From an uncultured Synergistales bacterium (lineage in GTDB: Bacteria > Synergistota > Synergistia > Synergistales > Aminobacteriaceae): a stretch of DNA of 49,401 nt. The translations under genes were made by a program, and so were the position numbers. The notes under the pieces were generated by a model, which was given only the letters and a program-made list of their open reading frames with translations, had not been told where the DNA came from and made no database searches. The stretch covers positions 1-49,401 of the forward strand of contig CAJOEW010000005.1 of NCBI GenBank assembly GCA_905233525.1, in the 5' to 3' direction. Positions 27,785 to 36,870 of the stretch are shown in pieces (the first letter of the stretch is position 1; every line of letters starts with the position of its first letter).

Positions 27785-30010
27785 ATGAAAAAAAATATAT
27801 TAGCTCTGTCTGATTTAGAAAATATAAATTATTCGCAGGCCGGTTTACGTGTAGAATTTCCATCGAGATTTATTTATTTGTCCGGCGGTGTTATGCGTGC
27901 ATTAAAATTAACTCAAGATACACGCCCTCGCACGCTCGATCAATGGTATGAATTATGCCACCCTGAAGATCATGACGTTATTGACAAAATTGAACGCGCT
28001 GTATCTGGTAATGAAACAAATATAAATTTTACTCGTAAATTATATTGCGGTGACGGCATATATAGATTATTCAGATTAGACGCTGTGATCAAACGCAATT
28101 TAAACGGCACAGCTGTAGAATTATCCGGTAATGAAACTCCGATTTTGCAGTTATGGCTTAATAATTATGCTGATGACGGCGATTTAATTGAGTTAGGCGG
28201 GAAAATTTACGAGGCTGTTAATATTCAAGGCGTTATGACTTTGCGTGACGCTGATTTGATTCGAGACGCTGAACAGGAAAATATGAGACTCAGACGCGAA
28301 ATCCAAAAAAGAATTTTTAACGCCGATATAAAACAAAATAACGATCCTGAAAATTACGGCTGCGAAGAATTTTTAAACGAGCTTACAAGAATTATAAACA
28401 CTGTCGTAAATATTTTGGCCGGCAATAGTAAATTAAAAGCTCTCAAAAGAATTTTACATGACAGAAATATTATAATCGGTGTTGCAGGATTGACAGGCAG
28501 CGGGAAATCTTCGTTTGTTAATGCTTTACTCGGCGAACGTCTTATTCCTGAACATATTCAATCAACAGACAATATACCGATTATTTGCACGAACAGCGAT
28601 TCACGGCACGCAAATATATATTATCAGGACGGACGCATAAATAAAATTTCAGGCGATAAATTAAATTCAAGCTTCGTACGAAAAAATTGCGGCTTCGTTC
28701 AAAATTCGGACTCAAAAAATTTTAATACAGGCAACAAAACAGGAATCGCACGCCTTGAATTATCATTACCAGGATCATTTATTCCGGAAGGTTTTAAATT
28801 TATTGATACTCCTGGATTCGCTTCACGCTCTGAAAATGGTAATGTGATACTGCGTAATATAATCCCTGAATTTGATTTTGTAATATATATCACGCCTGCA
28901 CTAGCTTCGTTAAAAGGTCAGGATCACAGGCTCATAAAAAAATTAGGCGACAGAATTTTATTTTTATTATCTCAAACCGAATTCGAACACGATGACACAG
29001 AAGCCGGCTTAATTATTACAACAAAAGCTCATAAAATTTCAAACTCGATCGCAAGTATAAAAAATTCCTATGATAACGCGCCCGTAATCCCTGTATCATC
29101 AAAAAATGCTATAGGAAAATTTTACGATCGAAAATCTAACGAATGGCACGAAGCAAATTTTGATGCCGTTATGAATTATCTTTCACCGTTGAGAAATAAT
29201 AATATTTTTAAAAACGCCTTAACACTCAGAGCTGAACGCGCCGTAAAAATTATTGAGAATATTTTATCTGGAGAATTGGCCGGTTCAGTCCGTTGGAGAT
29301 TACAGGAAAATATGGAAGCCATAAAAAGATTATTAACGCTTTACGGAGCCGATAATTTAATTTTTCAAGAACCTGAAATTTATAACGAAGAACCGCAAAA
29401 TAAAAACGCCGGCAAAAATTTAATTTCATCGTTATTAACGTCAATGCGTGAACGCGAGTTCAGAACGTCATTTTTCTCAATGGAAGCTTTTAAACGCTCG
29501 CGAAAAATAATTATGCTAAGTGCTGATAAACGCGAAAGTATAAAATTATTTACAAGGCTCGCTCATAATATAAAACTATCCGAAATGCCTGAACTTGATC
29601 CTGATAATCATGATTATATATATTCCGGCTCAATAGAACCTGAAATTAACGCATTAGAGATCGCAGGAGTCCGTGATGATATTTTGATAGCGCCGCCTGA
29701 TCATTTAATAGCCGGTGATATTGATTTATTGCATGAAATTTTTTATGAGCGCGTGCCTGTCGTCAGTGTTGATTTAATAAGATTTGAAAGCGGTTTATCA
29801 GATTTAACAGACGCGCCGTATTTTGATGAGCTTAAAAATTTTGATTGGATCTTAGCTTTCGGCAATGCAGGATATTTTGACCGCCAGCCTGATTTTTTAA
29901 TTGAGGACGTGCCGGAGAAAATAAAAAGCTTCATCAACAGCAACGGCCTCAAAAATCCTGAATTATTTTTCTTTGAAAACTATAAAATTATTCGCGCCCA
30001 AAATGTTTAG
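27785..30010 (+). CDS. PAS domain-coiled coil-dynamin-like GTPase
   Basis: PAS_3-like WYELCHPEDHDVIDKIERAVSGNETNINFTRKLYCGDGIYRLFRLDAVI; G1 GLTGSGKSSFVNALLG; G3 DTPG; G5-like VSSKNA. Start 27785 (MKKNILALSDLENINYSQ) preferred to 27731, whose ATG lies in the terminator. Confidence 0.75.
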   Translation: MKKNILALSDLENINYSQAGLRVEFPSRFIYLSGGVMRALKLTQDTRPRTLDQWYELCHPEDHDVIDKIERAVSGNETNINFTRKLYCGDGIYRLFRLDAVIKRNLNGTAVELSGNETPILQLWLNNYADDGDLIELGGKIYEAVNIQGVMTLRDADLIRDAEQENMRLRREIQKRIFNADIKQNNDPENYGCEEFLNELTRIINTVVNILAGNSKLKALKRILHDRNIIIGVAGLTGSGKSSFVNALLGERLIPEHIQSTDNIPIICTNSDSRHANIYYQDGRINKISGDKLNSSFVRKNCGFVQNSDSKNFNTGNKTGIARLELSLPGSFIPEGFKFIDTPGFASRSENGNVILRNIIPEFDFVIYITPALASLKGQDHRLIKKLGDRILFLLSQTEFEHDDTEAGLIITTKAHKISNSIASIKNSYDNAPVIPVSSKNAIGKFYDRKSNEWHEANFDAVMNYLSPLRNNNIFKNALTLRAERAVKIIENILSGELAGSVRWRLQENMEAIKRLLTLYGADNLIFQEPEIYNEEPQNKNAGKNLISSLLTSMREREFRTSFFSMEAFKRSRKIIMLSADKRESIKLFTRLAHNIKLSEMPELDPDNHDYIYSGSIEPEINALEIAGVRDDILIAPPDHLIAGDIDLLHEIFYERVPVVSVDLIRFESGLSDLTDAPYFDELKNFDWILAFGNAGYFDRQPDFLIEDVPEKIKSFINSNGLKNPELFFFENYKIIRAQNV

Positions 30011-31712
30011 CGAGATCCTGACGTGAAATTTTTAATATAGTCGGCCTTCCGTGTGGACATGTGAAAGGCTGTTCACACTCGTTTAATTTACGCCATAATT
30101 CGACAGCTTCATAACGCGATAATTGATTTGTGAGCTTGACCGACATTTTACAAGCCTGCGTCGCCCATGTCCGCCATAATAAATTTTTAATGTCGCCGTC
30201 ATGATTTTCACGTAATGCAGCGAGCGAGATTCTTAATAAAATTTCCGGCTCTTCAATTTCAGATACGGCTGCTGGAATCCCGTTAAGAGATAATCCGCCT
30301 GATGTGTTTTCAATTTCAAAGCCGTTATCATTCAATTCTTTCAAATATTCCTGAACTTCAAGAGCGAGTGTCGGATGTAATAAAACAGGCAATAATAATT
30401 TTTGGGTGTTTTCATTTTGCGAGGCAATATTTTTTATGCGCTCGTAATTTATTCTTTCGTGAGCAGCATGAGGATCGATTAAAATAATTTCATCAGGCTT
30501 ATCAAAAATTAAATAACCTGTCATAGTTTGGCCAAGATAAATTATTTGTGATTGAGGCTGTGAAATTTCCGTATCGAATAAATTTTTTTGAACAGGCTTA
30601 ATAAATGATTTGCTCTGTTTTGATTCGTAATTATTATCCTGAAATTTTTTAGGCGTGTCATATTTATATGGGCTTGCGCTTGAAAATTTTAGCGGCTCTG
30701 ATTTTTCATATTCATGTTCTTGTTCATGTTTTTGTTCTGTAAAAATATTTTGAGGTGCGCCAATATTATACGTTGCGAGTTTCAAAGCCTCATAAATTTC
30801 CGATGGATATCTGAATCTGACTTCAGCTTTAGCCGGATGAATATTAACATCAACTAACGAAGGCTCAAGCGAAAATAATAAAGCCCAATTGCCGTTCATA
30901 TCGCGTGCAGCAGAATTAACAGCGGTCTTAATCGTATTATCATTAACAGCGCGCGAATTTACGAAGGCTGTAACATCATTGCGGCCGTACTTAGCTTGAA
31001 ACCAGCATTCGAGATTCATATGTTGAGTTTTAATTTGCACGCATTGTATTTCTGATTCGGCGTTCCATAATTTTTCAAGAACACGCCTGCGATCTCCACT
31101 GCCGTCCGTTGAAAAAATCATTTTGCCGTCATTTTCGAGCGTGAAAATAATATCAGGCCGGCATATCGCATACTCACGTACAAGATTAGCGCAGCGCTTT
31201 AATTCACCTGAAGCTGACTTTAAAAATTTTCTGCGTGCCGGTAATGTTCCGAACAAGTCATCAATTTGAATGCGTGTACCGTTATTGCAATTTACTTGAG
31301 CATGTTTTATGACTCGTCCGTTAAAAGTTTTTATTACGCCTCCGTTTGGTGAGTTTTTTATTTTGCTGGTGATCTCTAAATTTGCAACGGCTGTTAAACT
31401 TGCAAGAGCCTCACCTCTATAGCCGAGAGTCATGACGTTTTCAAGATCTTCGATCGTTTGAATTTTGCTTGTAGCGTGATATTCAATAGCTAAAGGAAGC
31501 TCATTAAATTCAATTCCTGCGCCGTTGTCCTCGATAATAATTCTTAAGCGTCCTCCGTCCTGCAGGGATATATTTATATTATTTGCGCCTGCGTCGATAG
31601 AATTTTCAACGAGTTCTTTAACAGCTGATACAGGACGTTCAATAACTTCACCGGCTGCTATTTTGCTCCATACGTCTTGAGATAAATTTTTAATAGGCAT
31701 GAATGAGATCAT
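29988..31712 (-). CDS. mutL: DNA mismatch repair protein MutL
   Basis: IKNLSQDVWSKIAAGEVIERPVSAVKELVENSIDAGA, DNGAGIEFNELPLAIEYHATSKI, LGYRGEALASLTAVA, C-terminal CPHGRPTILKIS. Confidence 0.97.
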   Translation of the reverse strand: MISFMPIKNLSQDVWSKIAAGEVIERPVSAVKELVENSIDAGANNINISLQDGGRLRIIIEDNGAGIEFNELPLAIEYHATSKIQTIEDLENVMTLGYRGEALASLTAVANLEITSKIKNSPNGGVIKTFNGRVIKHAQVNCNNGTRIQIDDLFGTLPARRKFLKSASGELKRCANLVREYAICRPDIIFTLENDGKMIFSTDGSGDRRRVLEKLWNAESEIQCVQIKTQHMNLECWFQAKYGRNDVTAFVNSRAVNDNTIKTAVNSAARDMNGNWALLFSLEPSLVDVNIHPAKAEVRFRYPSEIYEALKLATYNIGAPQNIFTEQKHEQEHEYEKSEPLKFSSASPYKYDTPKKFQDNNYESKQSKSFIKPVQKNLFDTEISQPQSQIIYLGQTMTGYLIFDKPDEIILIDPHAAHERINYERIKNIASQNENTQKLLLPVLLHPTLALEVQEYLKELNDNGFEIENTSGGLSLNGIPAAVSEIEEPEILLRISLAALRENHDGDIKNLLWRTWATQACKMSVKLTNQLSRYEAVELWRKLNECEQPFTCPHGRPTILKISRQDLAKHFGRE

Positions 31713-31774
31713 ACGCGTTAATTTTCACTTGTTCAATTACGGATTTGAAAGCATGAAAAATTTTTTAAAGCAAA

Positions 31775-31806
31775 AAAAAACGCCCTCACGAAAATCGGAC
31801 GCTGCA
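31775..31806 (-). terminator. Putative terminator downstream of the tRNA gene
   Basis: Minus strand GCGTCC...GAGGGCG followed by T9; bounds approximate. Confidence 0.6.
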
Positions 31807-31817
31807 TTATATATATT

Positions 31818-31894
31818 TGGTGGGCCTGCCTGGACTTGAACCAGGAACCTTCCGGTTATGAGCCGGTGGCTCTGACCAGTTGAGCTACAAGCCC
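31818..31894 (-). tRNA. tRNA with CAT anticodon (elongator Met, or Ile2 if lysidine-modified), CCA encoded
   Basis: Minus strand GGGCTTGTAGCTCAACTGGTCAGAGCCACCGGCTCATAACCGGAAGGTTCCTGGTTCAAGTCCAGGCAGGCCCACCA; 7-bp acceptor, D-arm, anticodon loop CTCATAA, T-loop GGTTCAAGTCC. Confidence 0.95.
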
Positions 31895-31912
31895 GTTTGA
31901 ACAACTCGCGAA

Positions 31913-31941
31913 ATTATATTTCAAGTTTTACGGCGCGTCAA
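31913..31941 (-). promoter_or_regulatory. tRNA promoter TTGACG-N17-TATAAT
   Basis: Minus strand: -35 TTGACG (31941-31936), 17-nt spacer, -10 TATAAT (31918-31913), upstream of the tRNA 5' end at 31894. Confidence 0.85.
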
Positions 31942-32051
31942 GCTTTATGAATTTTTATGAGCGTGTGATTTTGAAATTATGTATTATAATCTGCGAATGT
32001 TTTATTTACCGCGTGAGTATTTGAAAATTCAGACGGCGAATTTATAAAATT

Positions 32052-32102
32052 ATTCCCTGTCGTTGTGAAAGTGTTTAATAATTAAGATAATATACAGGGA
32101 AT
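32052..32102. repeat. 9-bp perfect inverted repeat ATTCCCTGT / ACAGGGAAT bracketing a promoter
   Basis: Arms at 32052-32060 and 32094-32102. Confidence 0.85.
32063..32091 (+). promoter_or_regulatory. Putative promoter TTGTGA-N17-GATAAT of the ROK kinase gene
   Basis: -35 at 32063-32068, -10 at 32086-32091, 17-nt spacer. Confidence 0.6.
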
Positions 32103-32117
32103 TTTTTTCGGGAGGTT

Positions 32118-33002
32118 ATGCAAATAATGTTATTCGGAGCTTTAGAAGCTGGCGGTACAAAAATGGTCTGTGCTATTGGAGATGAATACGGCCAAGTTTT
32201 GGAACAGACTTCGATCACAACAACAACACCTGATGAAACCATGCCGAAGATATTTGAATTTTTTGACGGCAAAGAAATTGAAGCGATGGGCGTGGCGTGT
32301 TTTGGGCCTGTTGATGTTCGTAAAGGTTCAGCAACTTACGGAAATATATTAAATACACCTAAGATCGCATGGCGTGATTTTCCGATTGTGCAAAACATAA
32401 AGGACAATTTAGGAAAAGATCTTCCAGTCGGATTTGATACAGATGTCAACGGATCACTTTTAGGTGAGGTTACATGGGGAGCCGCCAAAGGTTTAACGGA
32501 CGCTGTATATTTTACAATCGGTACAGGAATCGGAATGGGTGCTATTTCCGGCGGCAAACTTGTTCACGGAATGCTTCATCCTGAAATAGGCCATATCAAG
32601 ATGTCAATTTTGGACGGAGATAATTTTAAAGGCGTATGTCCGAATCATGGCACGTGCTTTGAAGGTATGGCATCAGGTCCGGCAATTGAAGCACGTTACG
32701 GCAAAAGCGCAAAAGAGCTTGAAAATAATAATGACGTTTGGAATTTGGAAGCCGGTTATATTGCTCAAGCTGTCACGGCTGTAATTTTCACGTTAAGTCC
32801 TCAAAAAATTATTTTAGGCGGCGGAGTCATGCATCAAAAACAATTATTCCCGCTGATCAGAAATAAAGTACTCGAAGATATCAACGGCTATATCGACACG
32901 AAAGAATTACGCAATATTTCAAGTTATATAGTTCCGGCAGCGTTGAATGATAATCAGGGCATTATGGGCGCTCTGAAACTTGCTGCTCTTGAAATAGCTT
33001 AA
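32118..33002 (+). CDS. ROK-family sugar kinase (fructokinase/glucokinase type)
   Basis: LFGALEAGGTKMVCAIG, GFDTDVNGSLLGEVTWGAAKG, YFTIGTGIGMGAISGGKLVHGMLHPEIGHI, CPNHGTCFEGMASGPAIE. Confidence 0.93.
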   Translation: MQIMLFGALEAGGTKMVCAIGDEYGQVLEQTSITTTTPDETMPKIFEFFDGKEIEAMGVACFGPVDVRKGSATYGNILNTPKIAWRDFPIVQNIKDNLGKDLPVGFDTDVNGSLLGEVTWGAAKGLTDAVYFTIGTGIGMGAISGGKLVHGMLHPEIGHIKMSILDGDNFKGVCPNHGTCFEGMASGPAIEARYGKSAKELENNNDVWNLEAGYIAQAVTAVIFTLSPQKIILGGGVMHQKQLFPLIRNKVLEDINGYIDTKELRNISSYIVPAALNDNQGIMGALKLAALEIA

Positions 33003-33019
33003 AGTGTTAATAAAAAGAT

Positions 33020-33061
33020 CTCCTCTGTGTCTAAATTGCGGAGGAGGTTAATTTTTTTTTC
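33020..33061 (+). terminator. Terminator-like hairpin between the ROK kinase and cheW
   Basis: CTCCTC / GAGGAG stem followed within a few nt by a T-tract. Confidence 0.6.
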
Positions 33062-33090
33062 AATTTTCATAAATCTGGAGGTTATATAAA

Positions 33091-33627
33091 TTGGCTGAAG
33101 TAAAAGACTTGAAAAACGCCGGCTCTGAAACAAAAAACCAGGACTTCAAAGACATGGATGTTGAATCACTTGGTGAAGAGCATATAAATTTGGTGTTCAT
33201 GCTTGGTAATGAAAATTTCGGCGTTGATGTAAATATCGTCAGCGAGATCGTTAGAGTGCCGTCATTTATAACGCGCGTTCCAAATGCTCCGATGTATATA
33301 AAAGGCGTTATGAATTTGCGCGGAAATATCGTCCCTGTTTTTGATATGCAGTTGAAAATCGGAATGATTCAAAGTCCATTGACAGAAGAAGCGCGCATTA
33401 TAGTTTTATCGATTAAAGAAGTAATGTTCGGCATAATCGTTAATTCTGTAACTGAAGTACGTACGATTTATGATACACAGCTTGAGCCGGCTACAAAATT
33501 ATCGTCATCAGTTGATAAGCGTCATATTTTATGGGTGGCCAAGCCTGCGGACGAACGTTTGATATTATTGCTTGATGTGTCGAGTTTATTCGAGCTTGAT
33601 CAAATTTTACAGGAGGATAGCGAATAA
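33091..33627 (+). CDS. cheW: Chemotaxis protein CheW
   Basis: INLVFMLGNENFGVDVNIVSEIVRVPSFITRVPNAPMYIKGVMNLRGNIVPVFDMQLKIGM; TTG start with GGAGGT upstream. Confidence 0.94.
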   Translation: MAEVKDLKNAGSETKNQDFKDMDVESLGEEHINLVFMLGNENFGVDVNIVSEIVRVPSFITRVPNAPMYIKGVMNLRGNIVPVFDMQLKIGMIQSPLTEEARIIVLSIKEVMFGIIVNSVTEVRTIYDTQLEPATKLSSSVDKRHILWVAKPADERLILLLDVSSLFELDQILQEDSE

Positions 33628-33629
33628 AT

Positions 33630-35459
33630 TTGAGGAAGTTTAAATTTTTATTAGCAGTGCTGATTATCCTCGCAGCGTCAATCAGTCAGGCACATGCACA
33701 AACGGCATTATATAAAGGCTCACGCGAGATCGGCATTGTTAAAAGTTTTGAGAGCAGCGGAATCGAATATGTATCACTCGAAGACGTTGCGGCATTGATG
33801 AATTTTTCGTACGTTAAGCGCGGCGAAGAAATTTTTTTAAAACATGGCCGTGATAATTTAAAAGTAGTTCTAAATTCTGCAGGAGCATGGCGCGGATATT
33901 CGTTAGTTTCGTTAGCGTCAGTGCCTTTTGAAAATGAAGATATATGCTGGCTTGACACAACGAGCGCAGCGGCATTATTTCAGCATTACGCCGGCAAAGG
34001 AAGTAAAAATATTTTACGCTTCGGAAAATCTTTAGCAGGACTCTATAAAACTAAAGAGACCGTATCAGAAAAAAAACTTGACGATCAAATTATTAGCACG
34101 CCTGAAAATCAAGCTAATCAGGACAGCGAGATCGATCTAAGTGAAATTCTTGATGAACATTTAGCCAAAAAAGAAGCTAAAACAAAACAAGAAGAAGTAA
34201 TAATACAGCGTCAAGTCATCATGGAAGCTACAGATAAAACAGAACAGCCCAAGAAAGAAATTTTTGACACGGCATCAGCTCAAAAAGATAATAAAACTGT
34301 TTTTTTCAGCGGTGAACTTAAATGGATCAGATGGGCCAATTCAAAATCAGGTAATCAGAAAAAAATATTATCCGTCATATCAGTTAGTGAGGCTGCAAAA
34401 CCGTCAGTAATATATCAGGACGGAGCCATTCATGTATTTTTTAAATCTCATGCTGATAACGTCGAGGGAATCCCTTCACAATTTGAAAATATTACGGCTG
34501 AGATCAAAACTGATAACGGAATTTCGGAGCTTGTTTTAAAAACTGACGCTCTAAAAATCGAAAAGATGCTTTTAAAATCTCCTGAGCGTATAGTTTTGGA
34601 ATTTGTTTATCCTGATACAACTGAGATTAAGCGCGCTGTTGTTATGCCTGCAAAAGATAATCCGCCTGCAAATATTATAAATAATGAGCCTGAAGAAGAC
34701 GATGCAGAAATTGCTTTTGACGAAAATTCAGACGGCGAACAGATTACACAAGTCATGGCCGCTAAATCAAAATCAAAAGCTAAACCTAAAACGATCGTAA
34801 TTGATCCAGGCCATGGCGGGAAAGATCCAGGCGCTCAAGGAAATGGAATCATCGAAAAAAATATAAACCTGGCGATCGGAATGGAGTTAGGCCGTGTTTT
34901 GCGTGCAATGGGTTATAACGTCTTAATGACTCGTGCAACGGATGTATATTTGACTTTACAGGAACGTACGGACATAGCGAATAATGCTAACGCCGATTTA
35001 TTTGTCAGTGTTCATGTAAATGCTTTGCCTTCAAGAAATTCAATGAAAGGCTTTGAAATTTATATAATGGCTTTGCCGACAGATAAAGACGCTTTAGAAT
35101 TGGCCAAGATCGAAAATAGAGAATACGTCGAAGGTAAAGGCTATGACATTGAAAACGTTGACAGCCGCACGGAATTATTATTAAAAATTTTAGGCGATAT
35201 GCAGCAAAATAATAAAATCAGCGAAAGTTCAGACTTTGCAGGAGTTTTATTTAATGCCGGTAAAAAATTCGGTCTTCCAATGAGACGAATAGCGCAGGCA
35301 CCATTTTTTGTAATACGAGGTTCAGGAATGCCGGCGGTATTATTGGAGACAGGTTATTTAACGAATGCAAACGAAGCTAAAAATTTGTCCGAGCCTGAAT
35401 ATCAACATAAGATCGCTCAAGCAATGGCATCAGGAATCGCAAGCTATTTAAAAAAATAA
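33630..35459 (+). CDS. N-acetylmuramoyl-L-alanine amidase (copper-amine-oxidase-N-like + AMIN-like + Amidase_3)
   Basis: TIVIDPGHGGKDPGAQGNGIIEKNINLAIGMELGRVLRAMGYNVLMTRATD...FVSVHVNALPS...VLLETGYLTNANEAKNL; TTG start after GGAGGATAG. Confidence 0.92.
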   Translation: MRKFKFLLAVLIILAASISQAHAQTALYKGSREIGIVKSFESSGIEYVSLEDVAALMNFSYVKRGEEIFLKHGRDNLKVVLNSAGAWRGYSLVSLASVPFENEDICWLDTTSAAALFQHYAGKGSKNILRFGKSLAGLYKTKETVSEKKLDDQIISTPENQANQDSEIDLSEILDEHLAKKEAKTKQEEVIIQRQVIMEATDKTEQPKKEIFDTASAQKDNKTVFFSGELKWIRWANSKSGNQKKILSVISVSEAAKPSVIYQDGAIHVFFKSHADNVEGIPSQFENITAEIKTDNGISELVLKTDALKIEKMLLKSPERIVLEFVYPDTTEIKRAVVMPAKDNPPANIINNEPEEDDAEIAFDENSDGEQITQVMAAKSKSKAKPKTIVIDPGHGGKDPGAQGNGIIEKNINLAIGMELGRVLRAMGYNVLMTRATDVYLTLQERTDIANNANADLFVSVHVNALPSRNSMKGFEIYIMALPTDKDALELAKIENREYVEGKGYDIENVDSRTELLLKILGDMQQNNKISESSDFAGVLFNAGKKFGLPMRRIAQAPFFVIRGSGMPAVLLETGYLTNANEAKNLSEPEYQHKIAQAMASGIASYLKK

Positions 35460-35481
35460 TCAGGAGTGAGAAAAAATTATT

Positions 35482-36264
35482 ATGCCTAAAAATCCGCCGA
35501 TCCAGAAAAATACAAATCCAAGTCAGGAAAATAATAATCAGCCTTCTTCAGCTCCTGCACGTCCTGTAAAAAATGTCGTTCATCGTCCTTCAGGATTACA
35601 CCCGGTGCAAAAAAGAGGCCGTCCGGTTCCTCGTCATGTTATGAATCACAATAACAAGCCTGATAAAAAAACGCCGTTCATGTTGAAATTATTATCATGG
35701 CTCGGCTTGATATTATTATGTTTTGTTATCGGCTATCTTGGAACTACATGGCTTATGGAATTTTTAAACACGAAATTATTATTAAAGCCTGAAAACAGAA
35801 TCGAGAATCAAGAAGATTTTCAGGATTACGAAGACGCAGAACAGAAACGCGCACAAAAAGCTGAGTCAGGTTTTAAGCAGGTATCATTAAATCTTCATTA
35901 TGTTTCTAACGGAGCCATAACTGAAGCGCGTAAATCATTCCCTTTAAGAACGCCGGAGGATAATATTAAATCAGCTTTTGATGAAATTATCTCTATGAGT
36001 TCAATACCTGACAGCGATAGAATTAAATTGCTGCATGTTTTCCGTAATGATGACACAGTTTTTTTTGATGTATCTTCGCAGTTTGAAACGTCGTTAAATC
36101 TTCTTGAGCAGCACACAGGACTATTATTATTAACAGGAATTGTAAGGACTATGACAGAAAATTTTTCGCCGGTTTCGCAAGTAAGATTCTTAGTTGATTC
36201 GAAGCTTCCAAAATCCGGCGGAAGTTTAGATTTAAGCACGGCCTGGAAATTACCTGACGAGTAA
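35482..36264 (+). CDS. Membrane-anchored GerMN-domain protein
   Basis: One TM segment, then VSLNLHYVSNGAITEARKSFPLRTPEDNIKSAFDEI...FFDVSSQFETSLNLLEQHTGLLLLTGIVRTMTENFSPVSQVRFLVD. Confidence 0.75.
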   Translation: MPKNPPIQKNTNPSQENNNQPSSAPARPVKNVVHRPSGLHPVQKRGRPVPRHVMNHNNKPDKKTPFMLKLLSWLGLILLCFVIGYLGTTWLMEFLNTKLLLKPENRIENQEDFQDYEDAEQKRAQKAESGFKQVSLNLHYVSNGAITEARKSFPLRTPEDNIKSAFDEIISMSSIPDSDRIKLLHVFRNDDTVFFDVSSQFETSLNLLEQHTGLLLLTGIVRTMTENFSPVSQVRFLVDSKLPKSGGSLDLSTAWKLPDE

Positions 36265-36270
36265 TAAATT

Positions 36271-36847
36271 ATGCTGCTTATCGATAAAATTTTAATAGCC
36301 ACCAGCAATAAAAATAAATTCATAGAATTTCAGGACATAATTAAAAGCGCTTTTGAACGTGAAAAAAATCCCGCTGGTGAAAAAATTTTTGCTGACGGGA
36401 TAATTTTTGCGCCTGATTTTGCAAATTCAATAACGATTAAAGAGACCGGCTCAAATTATATTGAAAACGCTGTTTTGAAGGCTGAAGCATGGTGTAAGAT
36501 TTCAGGTTTGCCGAGTTTAGCAGATGACAGCGGCTTTGAAGTAGAGGCATTAAATAACGCGCCCGGAATATTTTCAAACAGGATCATAAGCGGCACGGAC
36601 GATATAAAAATTAAATGGGTACTTGATAAATTAAAGGCCGTCAATAATGAAAGGCAGAATTTTTATATCCGAAGGTTATTGCAACGGCCATGTAAAAAAT
36701 TTTCCTTCAGGTTCTAACGGTTTTGGCTATGATCCGATTTTTATTCCGGATAATTATTTAAAGACTTTTGCAGAAATTGATCCTGAAATAAAAAATAAAA
36801 TCTCACATCGCGCGGAAGCATTTAAAAATCTCATTAAGCAATTTTAA
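36271..36847 (+). pseudogene. rdgB: RdgB/HAM1 XTP pyrophosphatase, disrupted
   Basis: Frame 1 (36271-36717) carries ILIATSNKNKFIEFQ...LPSLADDSGFEVEALNNAPGIFSNR...[10 protein letters not shown]; frame 2 (36647-36847) carries [34 protein letters not shown]...ISHRAEAF. The expected RxxFxCxLAL strand between them is absent. Confidence 0.85.
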
Positions 36848-36870
36848 AATTTTACAGGAGTGTGATTTAA

